Below, piece after piece: positions 1-13,608 of a stretch of 64,000 nt of DNA (positions within the stretch are counted from its first letter, which is position 1; each line of letters starts with the position of its first letter). Position numbers and translations under genes: made by a program. Below the pieces are notes generated by a model, which was given only the letters and a program-made list of their open reading frames with translations, ran no database searches and had not been told where the DNA came from. The DNA is from Fasciola hepatica (Eukaryota > Platyhelminthes > Trematoda > Plagiorchiida > Fasciolidae): positions 4,774,001 to 4,838,000 of the forward strand of contig CANUEZ040000191.1 of the NCBI GenBank assembly GCA_948099385.1. Direction: 5' to 3'.

Positions 1-166
1 AACCACAAGGCTATCCCATATGGGTCTCAACGCTTTGTTCAACATATACAATACATGATATAGCACAATCCCCAAATTGGCTTCGGCTTTCGCTTTCGCT
101 TTGAACGGTAACAACCAAATTCTCGCACACCGATCCAATCCTATGTTCCATCACTTCTCTATTTAT
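1..166 (+). repeat. Partial satellite monomer at left edge
   Basis: The window opens inside a monomer, at the segment aaccacaaggctatcccata. This is the C-type variant of the ctatcc site, which makes the 10-bp palindrome cccatatggg at 15-24. The hexamer run and the motif tttcgctttgaacggta (94-110) follow. The missing 5' part shows that the array continues to the left. Confidence 0.95.
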
Positions 167-3100
167 GGGCCTAAGTAAGACCAAGGCATTCCCTTATGAA
201 CAATCCCCACACAGATTGCTCATACAATGCAATAGAGCAGTAGCAGAGTAGATTTGTATAATATGATTCTCCATGCAGCTTGAACACTGAACTGACCATT
301 GAAAATGATGGAAGCACTGTACAGCTGTTCGATCCGCTAAGGGAATCATGAGCATTGCACATGGACAGAGCCCACACGGGGACACGAACAAGGGTTGGAG
401 TGAACGAATGTCAGTCGAACACCCAAACCACAAGGCTATCCGATATGGGTCTCAACGCTTTGTTCAACATATACACTACATGATATAGCACAATCCCCAA
501 ATTGGCTTCGGCTTTCGCTTTCGCTTTGAACGGTAACAACCAAATTCTCGCACACCGATCCAATCCTATGTTCCATCACTTCTCTATTTATGGGCCTAAG
601 TAAGACCAAGGCATTCCCTTATGAACAATCCACACAGATTGCTCATACAATGCAATAGAGCAGTAGCAGAGTAGATTTGTATAATATGATTATCCATGCA
701 GCTTGAACACTGAACTGACCATTGAAAATGATGGAAGCACTGTACAGCTGTTTGATCCGCTAAGGGAATCATGAGCATTGCACATGGACAGAGCCCACAC
801 GGGGACACGAACAAGGGTTGGAGTGAACGAATGTCAGTCGAACACCCAAACCACAAGGCTATCCCATATGGGTCTGAACGCTTTGTTCAACATATACACT
901 ACATGATATAGCACAATCCCCAAATTGGCTTCGGCTTTCGCTTTCGCTTTGAACGGTAACAACCAAATTCTCGCACACCGATCCAATCCTATGCTCATCA
1001 CTTCTCTATTTATGGGCCTAAGTAAGACCAAGGCATTCCCTTATGAACAATCCACACAGATTGCTCATACAATGCAATAGAGCAGAACAAGAGTAGATTT
1101 GTATAATATGATTCTCCATGCAGCTTGAACACTGAACTGACCATTGAAAATGATGGAAGCACTGTACAGCTGTTTGATCCGCTAAGGGAATCATGAGCAT
1201 TGCACATGGACAGAGCCCACTCGGAGACACGAACAAGGGTTGGAGTGAACGAATGTCAGTCGAACACCCAAACCACAAGGCTATCCGATATGGGTCTCAA
1301 CGCTTTGTTCAACATATACACTACATGATATAGCACAATCCCCAAATTGGCTTCGGCTTTCGCTTTCGCTTTGAACGGTAACAACCAAATTCTCGCACAC
1401 CGATCCAATCCTATGTTCCATCACTTCTCTATTTATGGGCCTAAGTAAGACCTAGGCATTCCCTTATGAACAATCCACACAGATTGCTCATACAATGCAA
1501 TAGAGCAGTAGCAGAGTAGATTTGTATAATATGATTATCCATGCAGCTTGAACACTGAACTGACCATTGAAAATGATGGAAGCACTGTACAGCTGTTTGA
1601 TCCGCTAAGGGAATCATGAGCATTGCACATGGACAGAGCCCACTCGGAGACACGAACAAGGGTTCCGGTGAACGAATGTCAGTCGAACACCCAAACCACA
1701 AGGCTATCGATATGGGTCTCAACGCTTTGTTCAACATATACACTACATGATATAGCACAATCCCCAAATTGGCTTCGGCTTTCGCTTTCGCTTTGAACGG
1801 TAACAACCAAATTCTCGCACACCGATCCAATCCTATGTTCCATCACTTCTCTATTTATGGGCCTAAGTAAGATCAAGGCATTCCCTTATGAACAATCCAC
1901 ACAGATTGCTCATACAATGCAATAGAGCAGTAGCAGAGTAGATTTGTATAATATGATTATCCATGCAGCTTGAACACTGAACTGACCATTGAAATTATGG
2001 AAGCACTGTACAGCTGTTTGATCCGCTAAGGGAATCATGAGCATTGCACATGGACAGAGCCCACTCGGAGACACGAACAAGGGTTGGGGTGAACGAATGT
2101 CAGTCGAACACCCAAACCACAAGGCTATCCGATATGGGTCTCAACGCTTTGTTCAACATATACAATACATGATATAGCACAATCCCCAAATTGGCTTCGG
2201 CTTTCGCTTTCGCTTTGAACGGTAACAACCAAATTCTCGCACACCGATCCAATCCTATATTCCATCACTTCTCTATTTATGGGCCTAAGTAAGACCAAGT
2301 TATTCCCTTATGAACAATCCACACAGATTGCTCATACAATGCAATAGAGCAGTAGCAGAGTAGATTTGTATAATATGATTCTCCATGCAGCTTGAACACT
2401 GAACTGACCATTGAAAATGATGGAAGCACTGTACAGCTGTTTGATCCGCTAAGGGAATCATGAGCATTGCACATGGACAGAGCCCACACGGGGACACGAA
2501 CAAGGGTTGGGGTGAACGAATGTCAGTCGAACACCCAAACCACAAGGCTATCCCATATGGGTCTCAACGCTTTGTTCAACATATACACTACATGATATAG
2601 CACAATCCTCAAATTGGCTTCGGCTTTCGCTTTCGCTTTGAACGGTAACAACCAAATTCTCGCACACCGATCCAATCCTATGTTCCATCACTTCTCTATT
2701 TATGGGCCTAAGTAAAACCAAGGCATTCCCTTATGAACAATCCACACAGATTGCTCATACAATGCAATAGAGCAGTAGCAGACTAGATTTGTATAATATG
2801 ATTCTCCATGCAGCTTGAACACTAAACTGACCATTGAAAATGATGGAAGCACTGTACAGCTGTTTGATCCGCTAAGGGAATCATGAGCATTGCACATGGA
2901 CAGAGCCCACACGGGGACACGAACAAGGGTTGGAGTGAACGAATGTCAGTCGAACACCCAAACCACAAGGCTATCCCTTATGGGTCTCAACGCTTTGTTC
3001 AACATATACACTACATGATATAGCACAATCCCCAAATTGGCTTCGGCTTTCGCTTTCGCTTTGAACGGTAACAACCAAATTCTCGCACACCGATCCAATC

Positions 3101-3879
3101 CTATGTTCCATCACTTCTCTATTTATGGGCCTAAGTAAGACCTAGGCATTCCCTTATGAACAATCCACACAGATTGCTCATACAATGCAATAGAGCAGTA
3201 GCAGAGTAGATTTGTATAATATGATTATCCATGCAGCTTGAACACTGAACTGATCATTGAAAATGATGGAAGCACTGTACAGCTGTTTGATCCGCTAAGG
3301 GAATCATGAGCATTGCACATGGACAGAGCCCACACGGGGACACGAACAAGGGTTGGGGTGAACGAATGTCAGTCGAACACCCAAACCACAAGGCTATCCG
3401 ATATGGGTCTCAACGCTTTGTTCAACATATACAATACATGATATAGCACAATCCCCAAATTGGCTTCGGCTTTCGCTTTCGCTTTGAACGGTAACAACCA
3501 AATTCTCGCACACCGATCCAATCCTATGTTCCATCACTTCTCTTTTTATGGGCCTAAGTAAAACCAAGGCATTCCCTTATGAACAATCCACACAGATTGC
3601 TCATACAATGCAATAGAGCAGTCGCAGAGTAGATTTGTATAATATGATTCTCCATGCAGCTTGAACACTGAACTGACCATTGAAAATGATGGAAGCACTG
3701 TACAGCTGTTTGATCCGCTAAGGGAATCATGAGCATTGCACATGGACAGAGCCCACTCGGAGACACGAACAAGGGTTGGGGTGAACGAATGTCAGTCGAA
3801 CACCCAAACCACAATGCTATCCCATATGGGTCTCAACGCTTTGTTCAACATATACAATACATGATATAGCACAATCCCC
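167..3879 (+). repeat. Irregular satellite monomers, left domain
   Basis: About nine 423-bp units with no clear higher-order period. The first (167-591) is 425 bp because of a 2-bp insertion giving aatccccacacag near 206, and it carries gctgttcgatcc, a marker that reappears mostly at 21-38 kb. Other markers are interspersed: cactcggag versus cacacgggg, gattatcc versus gattctcc, cctaggc versus ccaaggc, and a 1-bp deletion giving gaaattatgg near 1,993. One unit has a 1-bp deletion in atgctcatcac near 992. The mixture suggests older or less recently homogenised units than the next domain. There is no gene in this stretch. Confidence 0.9.
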
Positions 3880-6800
3880 AAATTGGCTTCGGCTTTCGCT
3901 TTCGCTTTGAACGGTAACAACCAAATTCTCGCACACCGATCCAATCCTATGTTCCATCACTTCTCTATTTATGGGCCTAAGTAAGACCAAGGCATTCCCT
4001 TTTGAACAATCCACACAGATTGCTCATACAATGCAATAGAGCAGTAGCAGAGTAGATTTGTATAATATGATTCTCCATGCAGCTTGAACACTGAACTGAC
4101 CATTGAAAATTATGGAAGCACTGTACAGCTGTTTGATCCGCTAAGGGAATCATGAGCATTGCACATGGACAGAGCCCACACGGGGACACGAACAAGGGTT
4201 GGAGTGAACGAATGTCAGTCGAACACCCAAACCACAAGGCTATCCGATATGGGTCTCAACGCTTTGTTCAACATATACATTACATGATATAGCACAATCC
4301 CCAAATTGGCTTCGGCTTTCGCTTTCGCTTTGAACGGTAACAACCAATTTCTCGCACACCGATCCAATCCTATGTTCCATCACTTCTCTATTTATGGGCC
4401 TAAGTAAGACCAAGGCATTCCCTTTTAAACAATCCACACAGATTGCTCATACAATGCAATAGAGCAGTAGCAGAGTAGATTTGTATAATATGATTCTCCA
4501 TGCAGCTTGAACACTGAACTGACCATTGAAAATTATGGAAGCACTGTACAGCTGTTTGATCCGCTAAGGGAATCATGAGCATTGCACATGGACAGAGCCC
4601 ACACGGGGACACGAACAAGGTTAGGGGTGAACGAATGTCAGTCGAACACCCAAACCACAAGGCTATCCCATATGGGTCTCAACGCTTTGTTCAACATATA
4701 CACTACATGATATAGCACAATCCCCAAATTGGCTTCGGCTTTCGCTTTCGCTTTGAACGGTAACAACCAAATTCTCGCACACCGATCCAATCCTATGTTC
4801 CATCACTTCTCTATTTATGGGCATAATTAAGACCTAGGCATTCCCTTATGAACAATCCACACAGATTGCTCATACAATGCAATAGAGCAGTAGCAGAGTA
4901 GATTTGTATAATATGATTATCCATGCAGCTTGAACACTGAACTGACCATTGAAAATTATGGAAGCACTGTACAGCTGTTTGATCCGCTAAGGGAATCATG
5001 AGCATTGCACATGGACAGAGCCCACACGGGGACACGAACAAGGGTTGGAGTGAACGAATGTCAGTCGAACACCCAAACCACAAGGCTATCCCATATGGGT
5101 CTCAACGCTTTGTTCAACATATACATTACATGATATAGCACAATCCCCAAATTGGCTTCGGCTTTCGCTTTCGCTTTGAACGGTAACAACCAAATTCTCG
5201 CACACCGATCCAATCCTATGTTCCATCACTTCTCTATTTATGGGCCTAAGTAAGACCAAGGCATTCCCTTATGAACAATCCACACAGATTGCTCATACAA
5301 TGCAATAGAGCAGTAGCAGAGTAGATTTGTATAATATGATTCTCCATGCAGCTTGAACACTGAACTGACCATTGAAAATGATGGAAGCACTGTACAGCTG
5401 TTTGATCCGCTAAGGGAATCATGAGCATTGCACATGGACAGAGCCCACACGGGGACACGAACAAGGGTTGGAGTGAACGAATGTCAGTCGAACACCCAAA
5501 CCACAAGGCTGTCCGATATGGTTCTCAAAGCTATGTTCAACACACACACTAAATGATATAGCACAATCCCTAAATTGGCTTCGGCTTTCGCTTTCGCTTT
5601 GAACGGTAACAACCAAATTCTCGCACACCGATCCAATCCTATGTTCCATCACTTCTCTATTTATGGGCCTAAGTAAAACCAAGGCATTCCCTTATGAACA
5701 ATCCACACACACAGATTGCTCATACAATGCAATAGAGCAGTAGCAGAGTAGATTTGTATAATATGATTATCCATGCAGCTTGAACACTGAACTGACCATT
5801 GAAAATGATGGAAGCACTGTACAGCTGTTTGATCCGCTAAGGGAATCATGAGCATTGCACATGGACAGAGCCCACACGGGGACACGAACAAGGGTTGGGG
5901 TGAACGAATGTCAGTCGAACACCCAAACCACAAGGCTATCCGATATGGGTCTCAACGCTTTGTTCAACATATACACTACGTGATATAGCACAATCCCCAA
6001 ATTGGCTTCGGCTTTCGCTTTCGCTTTGAACGGTAACAACCAAATTCTCGCACACCGATCCAATCCTATGTTCCATCACTTCTCTATTTATGGGCCTAAG
6101 TAAAACCGAGGCATTCCCTTATGAACAATCCACACAGATTGCTCATACAATGCAATAGAGCAGTAGCAGAGTAGATTTGTATAATATGATTCTCCATGCA
6201 GCTTGAACACTGAACTGACCATTGAAAATGATGGAAGCACTGTACAGCTGTTTGATCCGCTAAGGGAATCATGAGCATTGCACATGGACAGAGCCCACTC
6301 GGAGACACGAACAAGGGTTGGGGTGAACGAATGTCAGTCGAACACCCTAACCACAAGGCTATCCGATATGGGTCTCAACGCTTTGTTCAACATATACAAT
6401 ACATGATATAGCACAATCCCCAAATTGGCTTCGGCTTTCGCTTTCGCTTTGAACGGTAACAACCAAATTCTCGCACACCGATCCAATCCTATGTTCCATC
6501 ACTTCTCTATTTATGGGCCTAAGTAAGACCAAGGCATTCCCTTTTGAACAATCCACACAGATTGCTCATACAATGCAATAGAGCAGTAGCAGAGTAGATT
6601 TGTATAATATGATTCTCCATGTAGCTTGAACACTGAACAGACCATTGAAAATTATGGAAGCACTGTACAGCTGTTTGATCCGCTAAGGGAATCATGAGCA
6701 TTGCACATGGACAGAGCCCACACGGGGACACGAACAAGGGTTGGAGTGAACGAATGTCAGTCGAACACCCAAACCACAAGGCTATCGATATGGGTCTCAA

Positions 6801-7266
6801 CGCTTTGTTCAACATATACATTACATGATATAGCACAATCCCCAAATTGGCTTCTGCTTTCGCTTTCGCTTTGAACGGTAACAACCAAATTCTCGCACAC
6901 CGATCCAATCCTATGTTCCATCACTTCTCTATTTATGGGCCTAAGTAAGACCAAGGCATTCCCTTTTGAACAATCCACACAGATTGCTCATACAATGCAA
7001 TAGAGCAGTAGCAGAGTAGATTTGTATAATATGATTCTCCATGCAGCTTGAACACTGAACAGACCATTGAAAATGATGGAAGCACTGTACAGCTGTTTGA
7101 TCCGCTAAGGGAATCATGAGCATTGCACATGGACAGAGCCCACACGGGGACACGAACAAGGGTTGGAGTGAACGAATGTCAGTCGAACACCCAAACCACA
7201 AGGCTGTCCGATATGGTTCTCAAAGCTATGTTCAACACACACACTAAATGATATAGCACAATCCCT
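3880..7266 (+). repeat. Higher-order repeat HOR-A, copy 1 (8 monomers, 3,387 bp)
   Basis: Eight monomers that repeat as a block at +3,387 bp. The length is explained by 8 x 423 plus a 4-bp insertion (acacacac at about 5,703) minus a 1-bp deletion (ctatcgatatggg at about 6,783). Diagnostic variants inside it are ttttaaac (about 4,424), gggcataattaag (4,818), the divergent block starting ctgtccgatatgg (5,511 and 7,206), cactacgtg (about 5,975), accgaggc (6,107) and ccatgtagc (6,618). Each is found again exactly 3,387 bp downstream. The only differences I saw between the two copies are three bases near 4,620. The left limit is set by a c/t difference at 3,879 versus 7,266. Confidence 0.93.
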
Positions 7267-10200
7267 AAATTGGCTTCGGCTTTCGCTTTCGCTTTGAACG
7301 GTAACAACCAAATTCTCGCACACCGATCCAATCCTATGTTCCATCACTTCTCTATTTATGGGCCTAAGTAAGACCAAGGCATTCCCTTTTGAACAATCCA
7401 CACAGATTGCTCATACAATGCAATAGAGCAGTAGCAGAGTAGATTTGTATAATATGATTCTCCATGCAGCTTGAACACTGAACTGACCATTGAAAATTAT
7501 GGAAGCACTGTACAGCTGTTTGATCCGCTAAGGGAATCATGAGCATTGCACATGGACAGAGCCCACACGGGGACACGAACAAGGGTTGGAGTGAACGAAT
7601 GTCAGTCGAACACCCAAACCACAAGGCTATCCGATATGGGTCTCAACGCTTTGTTCAACATATACATTACATGATATAGCACAATCCCCAAATTGGCTTC
7701 GGCTTTCGCTTTCGCTTTGAACGGTAACAACCAATTTCTCGCACACCGATCCAATCCTATGTTCCATCACTTCTCTATTTATGGGCCTAAGTAAGACCAA
7801 GGCATTCCCTTTTAAACAATCCACACAGATTGCTCATACAATGCAATAGAGCAGTAGCAGAGTAGATTTGTATAATATGATTCTCCATGCAGCTTGAACA
7901 CTGAACTGACCATTGAAAATTATGGAAGCACTGTACAGCTGTTTGATCCGCTAAGGGAATCATGAGCATTGCACATGGACAGAGCCCACACGGGGACACG
8001 AACAAGGGTTGGAGTGAACGAATGTCAGTCGAACACCCAAACCACAAGGCTATCCCATATGGGTCTCAACGCTTTGTTCAACATATACACTACATGATAT
8101 AGCACAATCCCCAAATTGGCTTCGGCTTTCGCTTTCGCTTTGAACGGTAACAACCAAATTCTCGCACACCGATCCAATCCTATGTTCCATCACTTCTCTA
8201 TTTATGGGCATAATTAAGACCTAGGCATTCCCTTATGAACAATCCACACAGATTGCTCATACAATGCAATAGAGCAGTAGCAGAGTAGATTTGTATAATA
8301 TGATTATCCATGCAGCTTGAACACTGAACTGACCATTGAAAATTATGGAAGCACTGTACAGCTGTTTGATCCGCTAAGGGAATCATGAGCATTGCACATG
8401 GACAGAGCCCACACGGGGACACGAACAAGGGTTGGAGTGAACGAATGTCAGTCGAACACCCAAACCACAAGGCTATCCCATATGGGTCTCAACGCTTTGT
8501 TCAACATATACATTACATGATATAGCACAATCCCCAAATTGGCTTCGGCTTTCGCTTTCGCTTTGAACGGTAACAACCAAATTCTCGCACACCGATCCAA
8601 TCCTATGTTCCATCACTTCTCTATTTATGGGCCTAAGTAAGACCAAGGCATTCCCTTATGAACAATCCACACAGATTGCTCATACAATGCAATAGAGCAG
8701 TAGCAGAGTAGATTTGTATAATATGATTCTCCATGCAGCTTGAACACTGAACTGACCATTGAAAATGATGGAAGCACTGTACAGCTGTTTGATCCGCTAA
8801 GGGAATCATGAGCATTGCACATGGACAGAGCCCACACGGGGACACGAACAAGGGTTGGAGTGAACGAATGTCAGTCGAACACCCAAACCACAAGGCTGTC
8901 CGATATGGTTCTCAAAGCTATGTTCAACACACACACTAAATGATATAGCACAATCCCTAAATTGGCTTCGGCTTTCGCTTTCGCTTTGAACGGTAACAAC
9001 CAAATTCTCGCACACCGATCCAATCCTATGTTCCATCACTTCTCTATTTATGGGCCTAAGTAAAACCAAGGCATTCCCTTATGAACAATCCACACACACA
9101 GATTGCTCATACAATGCAATAGAGCAGTAGCAGAGTAGATTTGTATAATATGATTATCCATGCAGCTTGAACACTGAACTGACCATTGAAAATGATGGAA
9201 GCACTGTACAGCTGTTTGATCCGCTAAGGGAATCATGAGCATTGCACATGGACAGAGCCCACACGGGGACACGAACAAGGGTTGGGGTGAACGAATGTCA
9301 GTCGAACACCCAAACCACAAGGCTATCCGATATGGGTCTCAACGCTTTGTTCAACATATACACTACGTGATATAGCACAATCCCCAAATTGGCTTCGGCT
9401 TTCGCTTTCGCTTTGAACGGTAACAACCAAATTCTCGCACACCGATCCAATCCTATGTTCCATCACTTCTCTATTTATGGGCCTAAGTAAAACCGAGGCA
9501 TTCCCTTATGAACAATCCACACAGATTGCTCATACAATGCAATAGAGCAGTAGCAGAGTAGATTTGTATAATATGATTCTCCATGCAGCTTGAACACTGA
9601 ACTGACCATTGAAAATGATGGAAGCACTGTACAGCTGTTTGATCCGCTAAGGGAATCATGAGCATTGCACATGGACAGAGCCCACTCGGAGACACGAACA
9701 AGGGTTGGGGTGAACGAATGTCAGTCGAACACCCTAACCACAAGGCTATCCGATATGGGTCTCAACGCTTTGTTCAACATATACAATACATGATATAGCA
9801 CAATCCCCAAATTGGCTTCGGCTTTCGCTTTCGCTTTGAACGGTAACAACCAAATTCTCGCACACCGATCCAATCCTATGTTCCATCACTTCTCTATTTA
9901 TGGGCCTAAGTAAGACCAAGGCATTCCCTTTTGAACAATCCACACAGATTGCTCATACAATGCAATAGAGCAGTAGCAGAGTAGATTTGTATAATATGAT
10001 TCTCCATGTAGCTTGAACACTGAACAGACCATTGAAAATTATGGAAGCACTGTACAGCTGTTTGATCCGCTAAGGGAATCATGAGCATTGCACATGGACA
10101 GAGCCCACACGGGGACACGAACAAGGGTTGGAGTGAACGAATGTCAGTCGAACACCCAAACCACAAGGCTATCGATATGGGTCTCAACGCTTTGTTCAAC

Positions 10201-10653
10201 ATATACATTACATGATATAGCACAATCCCCAAATTGGCTTCTGCTTTCGCTTTCGCTTTGAACGGTAACAACCAAATTCTCGCACACCGATCCAATCCTA
10301 TGTTCCATCACTTCTCTATTTATGGGCCTAAGTAAGACCAAGGCATTCCCTTTTGAACAATCCACACAGATTGCTCATACAATGCAATAGAGCAGTAGCA
10401 GAGTAGATTTGTATAATATGATTCTCCATGCAGCTTGAACACTGAACAGACCATTGAAAATGATGGAAGCACTGTACAGCTGTTTGATCCGCTAAGGGAA
10501 TCATGAGCATTGCACATGGACAGAGCCCACACGGGGACACGAACAAGGGTTGGAGTGAACGAATGTCAGTCGAACACCCAAACCACAAGGCTGTCCGATA
10601 TGGTTCTCAAAGCTATGTTCAACACACACACTAAATGATATAGCACAATCCCT
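7267..10653 (+). repeat. Higher-order repeat HOR-A, copy 2 (8 monomers, 3,387 bp)
   Basis: A near-identical tandem copy of 3,880-7,266. The match continues for another 105 bp and breaks at 10,759, where aagtaaaacc replaces aagtaagacc at 7,372. Total matched length is therefore about 3,490 bp. Copies this similar, inside an array whose individual monomers differ at many sites, indicate a recent block duplication by unequal exchange or replication slippage. An assembly duplication cannot be excluded from sequence alone. Within each copy the divergent ctgtccgatatgg block recurs every fourth monomer, hinting at an older four-monomer unit. Confidence 0.93.
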
Positions 10654-12002
10654 AAATTGGCTTCGGCTTTCGCTTTCGCTTTGAACGGTAACAACCAAAT
10701 TCTCGCACACCGATCCAATCCTATGTTCCATCACTTCTCTATTTATGGGCCTAAGTAAAACCAAGGCATTCCCTTATGAACAATCCACACAGATTGCTCA
10801 TACAATGCAATAGAGCAGTAGCAGAGTAGATTTGTATAATATGATTCTCCATGCAGCTTGAACACTGAACTGACCATTGAAAATGATGGAAGCACTGTAC
10901 AGCTGTTTGATCCGCTAAGGGAATCATGAGCATTGCACATGGACAGAGCCCACACCGGGAAACGAACAAGGGTTGGGGTGAACGAATGTCAGTCGAACAA
11001 CCAAACCACAAGGCTATCCGATATGGGTCTCAACGCTTTGTTCAACGTATACACTACATGATATAGCACAATCCCCAAATTGGCTTCGGCTTTCGCTTTC
11101 GCTTTGAACGGTAACAACCAAATTCTCGCACACCGATCCAATCCTATGTTCCATCACTTCTCTATTTATGGGCCTAAGTAAAACCAAGGCATTCCCTTAT
11201 GAACAATCCACACACACAGATTGCTCATACAATGCAATAGAGCAGTAGCAGAGTAGATTTGTATAATATGATTCTCCATGCAGCTTGAACACTGAACTGA
11301 CCATTGAAAATGATGGAAGCACTGTACAGCTGTTTGATCCGCTAAGGGAATCATGAGCATTGCACATGGACAGAGCCCACTCGGAGACACGAACAAGGGT
11401 TGTGGTGAACGAATGTCAGTCGAACACCCAAACCACAAGGCTATCCCATATGGGTCTCAACGCTTTGTTCAACATATACAATACATGATATAGCACAATC
11501 CCCAAATTGGCTTCGGCTTTCGCTTTCGCTTTGAACGGTAACAACCAAATTCTCGCACATCGATCCAATCCTATGTTCCATCACTTCTCTATTTATGGGC
11601 CTAAGTAAGACCAAGGCATTCCCTTTTGAACAATCCACACAGATTGCTCATACAATGCAATAGAGCAGTAGCAGAGTAGATTTGTATAATATGATTCTCC
11701 ATGTAGCTTGAACACTGAACAGACCTTTGAAAATTATGGAAGCACTGTACAGCTGTTTGATCCGCTAAGGGAATCATGAGCATTGCACATGGACAGAGCC
11801 CACACGGGGACACGAACAAGGGTTGGAGTGAACGAATGTCAGTCGAACACCCAAACCACAAGGCTATCGATATGGGTCTCAACGCTTTGTTCAACATATA
11901 CATTACATGATATAGCACAATCCCCAAATTGGCTTCGGCTTTCGCTTTCGCTTTGAACGGTAACAACCAAATTCTCGCACACCGATCCAAACCTATGTTC
12001 CA
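10654..12002 (+). repeat. Shortened, chimeric third copy of HOR-A
   Basis: After copy 2, pieces of HOR-A continue out of order. The monomer at about 11,162-11,577 has the 4-bp acacacac insertion of the 5,661/9,048 unit in its first half. Its second half has the cactcggag and caatacatg markers of the next HOR-A unit, as if one unit had been lost between them. The following monomer (about 11,598-12,000) carries ccatgtagc and gaacagacc like the units at 6,519 and 9,906, now only 1,695 bp from the latter. The series ends near 12,003, where ordinary monomers resume (cacttgtct, then ccctatgaac). Confidence 0.75.
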
Positions 12003-13557
12003 TCACTTGTCTATTTATGGGCCTAAGTAAAACCAAGGCATTCCCTATGAACAATCCACACAGATTGCTCATACAATGCAATAGTGCAGTAGCAGAGTAG
12101 ATTTGTATAATATGATTCTCCATGCAGCTTGAACACTGAACTGACCATTGAAAATTATGGAAGCACTGTACAGCTGTTTGATCCGCTAAGGGAATCATGA
12201 GCATTGCACATGGACAGAGCCCACACGGGGACACGAACAAGGGTTGGGGTGAACGAATGTCAGTCGAACACCCAAACCACAAGGCTATCCCATATGGGTC
12301 TCCACGCTTTGTTCAACATATACACTACATGATATAGCACAATCCCCAAATTGGCTTCGGCTTTCGCTTTCGCTTTGAACGGTAACAACCAAATTCTCGC
12401 ACACCGATCCAATCTTATGTTCCATCACTTCTCTATTTATGGGCCTAAGTAAGACCAAGGCATTCCCTTATGAACAATCCACACAGATTGCTCATACAAT
12501 GCAATAGAGCAGTAGCAGAGTAGATTTGTATAATATGATTATCCATGCAGCTTGAACACTGAACTGACCATTGAAAATGATGGAAGCACTGTACAGCTGT
12601 TTGATCCGCTAAGGGAATCATGAGCATTGCACATGGACAGAGCCCACACGGGGACACGAACAAGGGTTGGGGTGAACGAATGTCAGTCGAACACCCAAAC
12701 CACAAGGCTATCGATATGGGTCTCAACGCTTTGTTCAACATATACACTACATGATATAGCACAATCCCCAAATTGGCTTCGGCTTTCGCTTTCGCTTTGA
12801 ACGGTAACAACCAAATTCTCGCACACCGATCCAATCCTATGTTCCATCACTTCTCTATTTATGGGCCTAAGTAAGACCAAGGCATTCCCTTATGAACAAT
12901 CCACACAGATTGCTCATACAATGCAATAGAGCAGTAGCAGAGTAGATTTGTATAATATGATTCTCCATGCAGCTTGAACACTGAACTGACCATTGAAAAT
13001 GATGGAAGCACTGTACAGCTGTTTGATCCGCTAAGGGAATCATGAGCATTGCACATGGACAGAGCCCACACGGGGACACGAACAAGGGTTGGGGTGAACG
13101 AATGTCAGTCGAACACCCAAACCACAAGGCTATCCGATATGGGTCTCAACGCTTTGTTCAACATATACACTACATGATATAGCACAATCCCCAAATTGGC
13201 TTCGGCTTTCGCTTTCGCTTTGAACGGTAACAACCAAATTCTCGCACACCGATCCAATCCTATGTTCCATCACTTCTCTATTTATGGGCCTAAGTAAGAC
13301 CAAGGCATTCCCTTTTGAACAATCCACACAGATTGCTCATACAATGCAATAGAGCAGTAGCAGAGTAGATTTGTATAATATGATTATCCATGCAGCTTGA
13401 ACACTGAACTGACCATTGAAAATTATGGAAGCACTGTACAGCTGTTTGATCCGCTAAGGGAATCATGAGCATTGCACATGGACAGAGCCCACACGGGGAC
13501 ACGAACAAGGGTTGGGGTGAACGAATGTCAGTCGAACACCCAAACCACAAGGCTATC

Positions 13558-13608
13558 CCATATGTTTCACAAAGCTATGTTCATCACACACACTTAAAAA
13601 TATAGTAC
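13558..13608 (+). repeat. Divergent 51-bp segment in a monomer, first of a doublet
   Basis: The usual segment after ctatcccatatg is replaced by a sequence containing tttcacaaagctatg, tcatcacacacactt and aaaaatatagtac. It returns to the normal consensus at tccccaaattgg. It resembles the other divergent block (ggttctcaaagctatg ... cacacactaaatg) but has further changes. The rest of the monomer is normal, so the change looks like a short replaced or heavily mutated tract. Confidence 0.85.

Noticed and set aside
596..856. Recurrent minus-strand open frames of about 65-90 codons in nearly every monomer
   Set aside because: They are repeated with the satellite, overlap each other in different frames, and are disrupted freely by small indels and stop changes. 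No ribosome-binding or promoter context and no known protein family is evident.
3880..10758. Treating the 3,387-bp duplication as certainly an assembly error
   Set aside because: The copies differ at a few bases near 4,620/8,007, and a degraded third copy follows, so a biological duplication is plausible; only long reads can settle it.
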